A stretch of DNA of 64,000 bases from JASHPR01 sp963833885 (GTDB taxonomy: Bacteria > Actinomycetota > Actinomycetes > Streptosporangiales > Streptosporangiaceae): NCBI GenBank assembly GCA_963833885.1, contig CAWHZU010000031.1, positions 248,001 through 312,000 on the forward strand, in the 5' to 3' direction. Shown here one piece after another: positions 42,807-49,849 of the stretch. The number at the start of each line of letters is the position of its first letter. The stretch's first letter is position 1. The notes under the pieces were generated by a model, which saw only the letters and a program-made list of their open reading frames with translations, made no database searches and was not told the origin of the DNA. The position numbers were made by a program, and so were the translations under genes.

Positions 42807-44642
42807 ATGAGCATCCGAAGACTCAGATCCCTGTCGGTGCCGCTGGCGATCGCGGCATCAGCCTCGCTCGTCGCGGCGTGCTCGTCGTCTGGATCGGCCA
42901 GCGGCAGCAGCAACGCGACGTTCACCACCATCGGCTACACCACCGTCATCACCCCGGGCGCGCCGATGAACCCGTTCAACGCGACGAACAACGTGTTCCC
43001 CACCTTCGACGCGATGCAGCTCGGCTGGAACGCCGGCAACTCGGCCAACCCGAACCAGGAGCTGCCCGGGCTCGCCTCGTCCTGGTCGCTGTCGTCGAGC
43101 GGCACGTCGCTGACCGTGCACCTGCAGCCGGGTGCCAAGTGGTCCAACGGCAAGCCCGTCACGGCTACCGACGTGGTGGACTCGGCGGCGATCTGGTTCT
43201 GCCAGGGCGCCGCGCAGGTGTACAACCTGGGCAGCGTCACCGCCGACAACTCCAGCACGGTGACGCTCACGGAGGCTCCGGGCGCGCACAACAACCTGTT
43301 CGAGACCGTGCTGGGTGGCGCGTCCGGCGCTGCGACGCAGTGGATCGTGCCGTCGTTTGAGTACGGAAGCCTGCTGCCGTCCAGCATCTGGTCGACGGTC
43401 AAGGCCAGCGAGGGGACCGGCTCGGCCGCCACCGCTGCGACCGCCACGCTGACCGACCTGGCCAAGAAGATCGACGCCTTCGCCCCGAAGACCGACATCT
43501 CCGCCGGGCCGTTCTACATCAAGCGGCTGAACAACAGCCAGGCGCTGCTGGTGAAGAACCCGGACTTCTACGCCGCGGGCAAGATCCACGTCGGCACGGT
43601 GATCATGGAGCACCAGAGCAGCACCCAGCAGATCGTCAGCTACCTGGATGCGGGAACGCTCGACGCCGCGCCGTACACGGCCATGGCCACGAACGTGTAT
43701 AAGCAGGTCGTGGCCGCGGGGAACACCGCCGTGCGGATGCCCTCGCTGGTCGCGTCGGCACTGACCTTCGACGAGCAGGTCGCTCCCTACAACAACGTCG
43801 CGGTGCGCCAGGCCCTGGCGTACGTGATCAACCGCACCGCGGTGCAGAAGGTCGGCGAGCCCACCAGCGGCGCGCCGTCGACGACGATCACCGGCGCGGT
43901 GTCGAGCGCGCTGCCCGACTACCTCACCTCGGCCCAGCAGACCAGCCTGAACCCGTACTCGCCCGACACCGCCAAGGCGACGTCGCTGCTGAAGGGCGCG
44001 GGCCTGACGCTGAAGAGCGGCCAGTGGTACCTGCCGAACGGCAAGCCGTGGACGATCACGCTGCCGGTGCCGCAGGGCTTCGCCGACTGGCAGTCGGCGT
44101 CTTCGGTGATCAAGTCCGAGCTGACCAGCTTCGGCATCCCGACCACCGTCACCGGCGGGCCAGCCTGGACCAGCTACCAGCCCAACCTGTTCACCGGCAA
44201 ATACCCCGTCGGCTGGTGGCTGATCGCGCTCGGCCCCGGTGCCTACGACACGTTCGCCCGCATCTACGGAACCTACGACGGGTACATCCCGGCCGGAGCC
44301 ACGGTGAACCGGTACTCGGCCGGAAACGCGGCAGCGGACAACTTCCTCAACACCCCGAACACCGTGACCGTCCCCGGGCTGGGATCGATGAACCCGGGCC
44401 AGCTCACCTTCCAGCTGAGCCAGCTCAACCTCAATACCGCGACCGGCCTGGCGCAGCAGAAGGCGATCGCCGCAAAGGTGATACAGGCGGTCAACTACGA
44501 GGTTCCAGTCATTCAGCTCTGGGACTACATCGACGTCCAGTTTGTCAACAGCAAGCGGTTCACCGGCTGGCCGACCAACGACGCGATCGTCGGCCAGGAC
44601 CCCGGGGTGTGGATGGCGGACGGCTACGTGCGGGCCAAGTAG
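42807..44642 (+). CDS. ABC importer substrate-binding lipoprotein, family 5 (DppA/OppA type)
   Basis: The 611-residue protein has a lipoprotein signal with lipobox VAACSS (lipidated Cys near residue 24), a Ser/Gly linker and the family-5 binding fold: LPGLASSWSLSSSGTSLTVHL, GAKWSNGKPVTATDVV, and later NNVAVRQALAYVINR. Such proteins bind di- or oligopeptides, nickel or glycosides outside the membrane. Because it is the first gene of an operon with two permeases and two ATPases, and shares the murQ operator, muropeptides are the probable cargo. The ATG at 42807 is the only start that gives a proper signal peptide. Confidence 0.9.
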   Translation: MSIRRLRSLSVPLAIAASASLVAACSSSGSASGSSNATFTTIGYTTVITPGAPMNPFNATNNVFPTFDAMQLGWNAGNSANPNQELPGLASSWSLSSSGTSLTVHLQPGAKWSNGKPVTATDVVDSAAIWFCQGAAQVYNLGSVTADNSSTVTLTEAPGAHNNLFETVLGGASGAATQWIVPSFEYGSLLPSSIWSTVKASEGTGSAATAATATLTDLAKKIDAFAPKTDISAGPFYIKRLNNSQALLVKNPDFYAAGKIHVGTVIMEHQSSTQQIVSYLDAGTLDAAPYTAMATNVYKQVVAAGNTAVRMPSLVASALTFDEQVAPYNNVAVRQALAYVINRTAVQKVGEPTSGAPSTTITGAVSSALPDYLTSAQQTSLNPYSPDTAKATSLLKGAGLTLKSGQWYLPNGKPWTITLPVPQGFADWQSASSVIKSELTSFGIPTTVTGGPAWTSYQPNLFTGKYPVGWWLIALGPGAYDTFARIYGTYDGYIPAGATVNRYSAGNAAADNFLNTPNTVTVPGLGSMNPGQLTFQLSQLNLNTATGLAQQKAIAAKVIQAVNYEVPVIQLWDYIDVQFVNSKRFTGWPTNDAIVGQDPGVWMADGYVRAK

Positions 44643-44716
44643 GCACCGTCAGGGTCCGGGGCCGCGCTCCGGACCCTGACCTGACGTTGACGACGGCACG
44701 AGCGAAAGGCGGCGCG

Positions 44717-45709
44717 GTGCGGCTGGCGCGACTGCTTGCGGCGAAGGCCGTGACTGGCCTGGTCATGATCTGGGTCGTCGCCTCCGCGATGTTCTTCCTG
44801 GTCCTGGACATGCCCGGGAACCCTGCCAAGGCACGGGAGGCGCAGGACATCCTGCACGGCATGACGCCGGCGCAGGCGCAGCGGGAAACCGCGGCGATGT
44901 TCGGCTTCGTCCCCAAGCAGCCCCTGGCCGACCAGTACGGGCACTACATGTGGCAACTGCTCCACTTCAACCTGGGCGTGTCGATCGCGCAGGAGGGCAC
45001 GCCCGTCGCGCACATCGTCGCCTCCGCGTTCCCGTGGACCGTGATTCTCGCGCTGTCCGGGATCCTGATCAGCTTTCTCATCGGGGTGTGCCTGGGTGTG
45101 CTGGCAGCGGTCAAACGGAGCACCAGGCAGGGTGACGCCCTCACGCTCGGCGGGGCGGTCGTGAACGGCATCCCGGTCTTTGTCATCGCGATTCTGCTTT
45201 TCTACCTGTTCACAACCATCTGGGCGCTGTTCCCGCAGGGCGGCAACGTCAGCATCACCTATACGCCCGGGTTCAACGCCGGGTACATCGGCTCGCTCGT
45301 CACGCACGCGGTGCTGCCGGTGACCGCCTACGTGCTGTCGATCCTCGGCGCCTGGATGCTCACCACGAAGGCAAGCGTGATCTCGGTCCTGGGCGACGAC
45401 TTCATCCTCGCCGCGGAATTGCGCGGACTGCGGCCGCTCACCGTGGCCAGGTACATCACCCGCAACGCGATGCTGCCGCTGTTCACGATCCTTGCCATCG
45501 CGCTCGGGCTGCTGTTCGGCGGCTCGATCTTCATCGAGGATGTGTTCAACTATCCCGGCCTGGGCCAGCTCATGATCAGCAGCATCACCACCAAGGACTT
45601 CCCGGTCCTGGACGGCGCGTTCCTGCTGATCATCGTCGCGGTCATCGTCGCCAACAAGCTGGCTGACCTGACGTATCCGCTGATCGACCCCAGGATCCGC
45701 AGGAGCTAG
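44717..45709 (+). CDS. ABC oligopeptide permease subunit, DppB type
   Basis: The 330-residue membrane protein has about six helices, a large external loop after helix 1 (about 30-95) and the EAA-type loop (AAELRGLRPLTVARYITRNAMLP, split across about 230-255) that contacts the ATPases. The ending PGLGQLMISSITTKDFPVLDGAFLL is standard for DppB/OppB. The GTG at 44717 starts just before helix 1; a TTG at 44687 is an in-frame alternative. It follows the binding-protein gene by 74 bp and precedes the DppC gene by 4 bp. Confidence 0.9.
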   Translation: MRLARLLAAKAVTGLVMIWVVASAMFFLVLDMPGNPAKAREAQDILHGMTPAQAQRETAAMFGFVPKQPLADQYGHYMWQLLHFNLGVSIAQEGTPVAHIVASAFPWTVILALSGILISFLIGVCLGVLAAVKRSTRQGDALTLGGAVVNGIPVFVIAILLFYLFTTIWALFPQGGNVSITYTPGFNAGYIGSLVTHAVLPVTAYVLSILGAWMLTTKASVISVLGDDFILAAELRGLRPLTVARYITRNAMLPLFTILAIALGLLFGGSIFIEDVFNYPGLGQLMISSITTKDFPVLDGAFLLIIVAVIVANKLADLTYPLIDPRIRRS

Positions 45710-45713
45710 GCCG

Positions 45714-46625
45714 ATGACTACCACGGCCGCGCTCACCCCGGAGCAACTGCAAAGCGCCATGCGCCGGTCGCGGCAGCGCACGGCGAGCCGCTGGCGGCTG
45801 TTCGTGAACACGCCCGGCCGGCTCGTGTCGTGCGTGATCCTGGTCGTCTTCACGCTGATGGCGATCGCCGGCCCGTACCTGTACCCGGCGAACCTGCCGA
45901 TAGACCCGGACAACATCTACGCGCCGCCGACCCTCGCACACCCGCTCGGCACCGACTTCGAGGGCACCGACACGCTGGCGCTGATCGTGACCGGCGCCCG
46001 GTACGTGCTGCTCGCGGCGCTGATCGCCGCGCTGATCACGGTGGTCATCGGCACCGCGGCGGGACTGGCGGCCGGGTACTACCCGCGGCTCGCGGGCAGC
46101 GCGATCATGCAGGTGACGGACTTCGTGCTGGCGATACCGGGCTTCCCGGTGCTGCTCGTGCTGTCGACGATCTGGCACTTCAGCTCCGTCCTGCAGATGG
46201 GCGTGGCGCTCGGCGTCTTCGGCTGGGGCGGCATCGCACGGGCGGTGCGCGCGCAGACGCTGTCGCTGCGCGAGCGCGGGTTCGTCGAAGCCGCACGTGG
46301 TCTCGGCCTGCCCGGCGGGCACATCATCCGGGCCGAGGTGCTGCCGAACGTGGCGCCGTTCATCGGCATGAACCTGATGCTGCAGCTCACCGGGTTCATC
46401 TACACCGAGGTCGGGCTGTTCTTCCTGGGCGCGGTGCCGTACAGCACGAACAACTGGGGCGTGATGCTGAACAACGCGGTGTTCCAGGCCAACGCGGTGA
46501 CCAGCCCGCGGGCGCTCGCCTACCTGCTGTCGCCGCTCATCTGCATCCTGCTGATAACCCTTGCGCTGGTGACGCTCGCGAACGCGGTCGACGAGTTCTT
46601 CAACCCGAGGCTGAGACGGATCTGA
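45714..46625 (+). CDS. ABC oligopeptide permease subunit, DppC type
   Basis: The 303-residue membrane protein has the DppC pattern: cytoplasmic N-terminus, helix 1, the HPLGTDFEGTDTLALIVTGAR segment, and the EAA loop FVEAARGLGLPGGHIIRAEVLPN (about 190-212). It forms the translocation pore with the DppB-type subunit. Its stop codon overlaps the ATPase start by one base (TGATG at 46623), so the subunits are translated together. Confidence 0.9.
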   Translation: MTTTAALTPEQLQSAMRRSRQRTASRWRLFVNTPGRLVSCVILVVFTLMAIAGPYLYPANLPIDPDNIYAPPTLAHPLGTDFEGTDTLALIVTGARYVLLAALIAALITVVIGTAAGLAAGYYPRLAGSAIMQVTDFVLAIPGFPVLLVLSTIWHFSSVLQMGVALGVFGWGGIARAVRAQTLSLRERGFVEAARGLGLPGGHIIRAEVLPNVAPFIGMNLMLQLTGFIYTEVGLFFLGAVPYSTNNWGVMLNNAVFQANAVTSPRALAYLLSPLICILLITLALVTLANAVDEFFNPRLRRI

Positions 46626-47674
46626 TGGCTGGGGACACTGGCGAGGCGACGCTGGCCGGGCCGGCGGGGCCGCAGGAACACGGGCCGGACGGGCCGGACG
46701 CGTCCGCGGCCGTCCGGGTGCGGAACCTCACGGTGTCGTTCCCTACGCCGGACGGGCCGCTGCCCGCGGTCGCGGGGGTGTCGCTGGATCTCGCCCGCGG
46801 CCAGATCACCGGCCTGGTCGGCGAGTCCGGGTCGGGCAAGTCCACGCTGGCGCTGACGCTGCTGGGCGCCGTCCCCGCACCCGGGCACGTCGCCTCGGGC
46901 TCGGTCGTCATCGACGGCGTCGGTGACGTGCTGGCGCTGCGCCGGCCGGAGCTGCGGCAGGTGCGCGGCGCCAAGATCGGCTACGTGTTCCAGGCGTCGC
47001 AGAACTCGCTGAACCCGCTCAAGCCGGTCGGCAAGCAGCTGCTGGACGTCGGCCGCTCGCACGGCGTGCGCGACGTGCGCAAGCTGCTGCACAGCGCCCG
47101 GCTGCTCATCGACGAAATGGGCCTGGACGCCGAGCGGGTGCTCGCCTCCTATCAGCATGAGCTGTCCGGCGGCATGCGCCAGCGCGTCGGCATTGTGCTC
47201 GCACTGGTGCTCAACGCGCACGTGCTGATCCTGGACGAGCCGACGACCGCTCTGGACACGCTGACCCAGGCGTCGGTGCTGGAGATCGTCCGGAAGGTGC
47301 ACGCCGAGCGCCACCTCACCACGCTGGTCATCTCGCACGACATGGGCGTCGTCGGTGACCTGGCCGACCGGATGGCGGTCATGTACGCAGGCCGGATCGT
47401 CGAGGAAGGCCCCACGGCCGAGGTGCTCGCCAGCCCGAAGCACCCTTACACCCGCGGGCTGCTCACCGCGATGCCGAGGATCACGGGTGAGGTCGCGGAG
47501 GCGCGGCCGCTGCCCGGCCGGGTACCGGACCTGGCCTCGGTGCCGCGGCGGGGCTGCGTGTTCCGGCCACGCTGCCCGCTGGCCACCGACATCTGCGCGA
47601 CCGCCGAGCCAGCGGACACGGTGCTCGGCGGCCGGCGGTTCGCCTGCCACGTCACGGCCGGGGAGGCCGCGTGA
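46625..47674 (+). CDS. ABC oligopeptide importer ATPase, DppD type
   Basis: The 349-residue ATPase has Walker A GESGSGKST (about 72-80), signature LSGGMRQR, Walker B VLILDEPT and the switch His in VISHD. Its C-terminal extension contains HPYTRGLLTAMP and the cysteine-rich GCVFRPRCPLATDIC segment typical of oligopeptide importers, where family members may bind an iron-sulfur cluster. It pairs with the next gene to power import. Its end overlaps the next start (GTGA at 47671-47674). Confidence 0.92.
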   Translation: MAGDTGEATLAGPAGPQEHGPDGPDASAAVRVRNLTVSFPTPDGPLPAVAGVSLDLARGQITGLVGESGSGKSTLALTLLGAVPAPGHVASGSVVIDGVGDVLALRRPELRQVRGAKIGYVFQASQNSLNPLKPVGKQLLDVGRSHGVRDVRKLLHSARLLIDEMGLDAERVLASYQHELSGGMRQRVGIVLALVLNAHVLILDEPTTALDTLTQASVLEIVRKVHAERHLTTLVISHDMGVVGDLADRMAVMYAGRIVEEGPTAEVLASPKHPYTRGLLTAMPRITGEVAEARPLPGRVPDLASVPRRGCVFRPRCPLATDICATAEPADTVLGGRRFACHVTAGEAA

Positions 47675-48687
47675 TCGAGGGGCAGGCAATCACCAGGACG
47701 TTCGCCGCGCGCCGGGGAATGCTCGGCCGCGGTGGCGTCCGGGCACTGCGCGGCGTCGACTTCACGATCCCCGACCGGGGCGCGGTGTCGTTCATCGGGG
47801 AGTCGGGCTGCGGCAAGACCACGCTGGGGCGGATCCTGTGCGGCCTGGAAAGCTTCGACGGCGGTGACCTGATCATCGGCGATCGGGCGATGGCCGGGCT
47901 GAAGCCGCGTCAGCGGGCGCCCTATCACCGGCGGATCCAGATGATCCATCAGGACCCGTACTCTGCGCTGAACCCAACCCGCACGATCGGGCAGATCCTG
48001 GCCGCCCCGCTGGCCCTGCGGGCGAAGCAAGTCGGCGCGGACCCGGGCTGGCTGGAGCGGCGCCGCGCCGAGCTGCTCGGGCTCGTCGGGCTCGACCCGG
48101 ACTACGTTCTGCCTCGTTACCCGCACATGCTGTCCGGCGGCATGCGGCAGCGGGTGGTGATCGCGCGGGCGCTGACGGTGGACCCGGACGTCCTGGTCGC
48201 CGACGAGGCGGTCTCGATGATCGACGTGTCGCTGCGGCTCGGGATCCTGCAGCTGCTGCGTGACCTGCGGGATGCCGTCGGGGTGTCGCTGCTGTTCATC
48301 ACCCACGACATCGCGACGGCGCGCTACGTCGGGCACGGCGGCCAGCTCTGTGTGATCTACCGGGGCTCGGTGGTCGAGCAGGGCGACACCGACACGGTCA
48401 TCCAGCACCCGGCCCACCCGTACACGCAATGCCTGCTGTCGGCCATCCCGGTGATGCGGGGCATCGAGCTCCCCGGCCCGGAGCGGGTGGTGCCGACCGG
48501 CCCGCTCGATGAACGGTCGGAGCCGCGGGGCTGCCTGTTCGAGCCGAGGTGCCCGTTCGCCGAGGAGGACTGCGGAGCCGCGCCTCCCGGGCTGAGCCAG
48601 CTCGGCGGCACGCAGCAGTTGCACGCGTGCCTTCACCCGGCCCGGCGGTCCGTGGTCGCCGGGCCCGCCCCGCCCGGCGCGCCGTGA
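47671..48687 (+). CDS. ABC oligopeptide importer ATPase, DppF type
   Basis: The 338-residue ATPase has Walker A GESGCGKTT, signature LSGGMRQR, and the switch His in FITHD; its C-terminus repeats the HPYTQCLLSAIP and CLFEPRCPFAEEDC features of the family. The Walker B region reads DEAVSMIDVS where DEPVSALDVS is more usual; the catalytic Glu is kept. The GTG start overlaps the previous gene. It is the last gene of the importer operon. The amino-sugar kinase gene that follows is convergent. Confidence 0.92.
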   Translation: MIEGQAITRTFAARRGMLGRGGVRALRGVDFTIPDRGAVSFIGESGCGKTTLGRILCGLESFDGGDLIIGDRAMAGLKPRQRAPYHRRIQMIHQDPYSALNPTRTIGQILAAPLALRAKQVGADPGWLERRRAELLGLVGLDPDYVLPRYPHMLSGGMRQRVVIARALTVDPDVLVADEAVSMIDVSLRLGILQLLRDLRDAVGVSLLFITHDIATARYVGHGGQLCVIYRGSVVEQGDTDTVIQHPAHPYTQCLLSAIPVMRGIELPGPERVVPTGPLDERSEPRGCLFEPRCPFAEEDCGAAPPGLSQLGGTQQLHACLHPARRSVVAGPAPPGAP

Positions 48688-48729
48688 CGGCCGGGGCGGC
48701 CTCGGGCGGCGCGGCGTGACGGCCTGATG

Positions 48730-48796
48730 TCTCTTCGGCGTGGCTAGGGCCGGCGGGCCGCTATCTCTTTGGCGTGGTTAGGACCGTCGGGCTGCT
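48730..48796. repeat. 33-bp tandem duplication at the 3' end of the kinase gene
   Basis: TCTCTTCGGCGTGGCTAGGG... (48730-48762) and TCTCTTTGGCGTGGTTAGGA... (48764-48796) are direct copies at a 34-bp period, differing at several positions. The second copy contains the last codons and stop of the kinase gene; the first lies just beyond it. It looks like an older local duplication between convergent genes. Confidence 0.65.
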
Positions 48797-49692
48797 GCCG
48801 CCTCCGCGAGGCGCACGGCGCCGGCCACCGGCGGCTCGCACAGTACCCGCACCGGGCTGGCCGGAAGCGCGGTGCTGACGGCCACGACGGTCGCGGCGCT
48901 GAGCCGTTCGTTTGTCATCAGGCCGCCGGCCAGCACTACCGGCGCGCTGGCCGCCTCGAGCTGACCGGCAACCTGTGCCGCCAGGCCCGCCAGAGCGTCC
49001 GCTGCCTGCCGCACGAGCCCGGCGACCTCGGGATCTGAGCAGGCCAGGATCGCTGGCGCGCGCCTTGCCCAGTTACCCGGCTCCGGCCTGCGGTAGAACT
49101 CACCCCGCAGCGCGTCCAGGTCTGGTGCGCCGACATCACCGAGCAGGCAAGCGCCGAGCTCACCTTGGGGCAGGCCGCCGGTGCGCCGGCCGAGCAGCGC
49201 GCGGATCGCCGCGCGCACGATCCAGTAGCCGCTGCCCTCGTCGCCGAGCAGGTAGCCCCAGCCGCCCGCCCACGCCTCACACCCACGCCACGTGCCGGTC
49301 GCGATCGACCCGGTGCCGCAGATCACCGCGACGCCCTCGGCGAGGCCAGCGGCCGGCAAGACGAGCGAGGCGTCGTCCACGACGAGCACGTCGCCGTACC
49401 GGGTGATCGGCGCCAGGCGTGCCCGCAGGAAGTCATCGGTTTCGCGTGCGGTGCGCGAGCCCGCCGCTCCCGCGCAGACGGCGTCCAGCGGGCCGTCCGG
49501 ACCGGGCAGCCCGGTCAGCAGCTCGTCGAGGACCGCGGCGGCCCGTTCCCGCCCGACCGCCGTCAGGCTGGCGCTGGCAGCTGTCGCGTCACTGACCACC
49601 ACCCCATTGGCGACCAGCCGCACCCGGGTGCTGGTCGCGCCGATGTCCACACCGAGTACCCGGCTCAACCGCGCTGCACCACCGCTCCTCAT
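48778..49692 (-). CDS. BadF/BcrA-type ATPase, probable N-acetylglucosamine/MurNAc kinase
   Basis: The 304-residue protein has the actin-like kinase fold: phosphate-1 loop LGVDIGATSTRVRLV, phosphate-2 loop VICGTGSIATG (about 128-138), GYLLGDEGSGYWI and the late VVLAGGLMTNE adenosine motif. Members of this group phosphorylate GlcNAc or MurNAc (for example MurK). Actinomycetes importing free MurNAc by an ABC system need such a kinase to make the MurNAc-6-phosphate used by MurQ, so it completes the pathway suggested here. The ATG at 49692 is chosen; an in-frame TTG lies ten codons upstream. The gene is divergent from the secreted CHAP protein. Confidence 0.83.
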   Translation of the reverse strand: MRSGGAARLSRVLGVDIGATSTRVRLVANGVVVSDATAASASLTAVGRERAAAVLDELLTGLPGPDGPLDAVCAGAAGSRTARETDDFLRARLAPITRYGDVLVVDDASLVLPAAGLAEGVAVICGTGSIATGTWRGCEAWAGGWGYLLGDEGSGYWIVRAAIRALLGRRTGGLPQGELGACLLGDVGAPDLDALRGEFYRRPEPGNWARRAPAILACSDPEVAGLVRQAADALAGLAAQVAGQLEAASAPVVLAGGLMTNERLSAATVVAVSTALPASPVRVLCEPPVAGAVRLAEAAAARRS

Positions 49693-49753
49693 GGTCTGTC
49701 GGCCCCAGCCCGCAGCGATCAAACAGGCTCAGTCGAACGTAACAGTGTTCCGC

Positions 49754-49783
49754 TTGACCGCCACGGACAACATAGTTAAGAAT
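49754..49783 (+). promoter_or_regulatory. Candidate promoter of the secreted CHAP-domain gene
   Basis: TTGACC (49754-49759) and TAAGAAT (49777-49783) are separated by 17 nt in an AT-rich stretch, about 67 bp before the GTG start at 49850. The -10 box is weak at its last positions. The full murQ-type operator is not present here. Confidence 0.4.
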
Positions 49784-49849
49784 TTTCGACATCTCGTTCC
49801 TTCTCGCCAATAACTCACGGCGATGATCCCCGAAGGAAGGACGCAGCAC

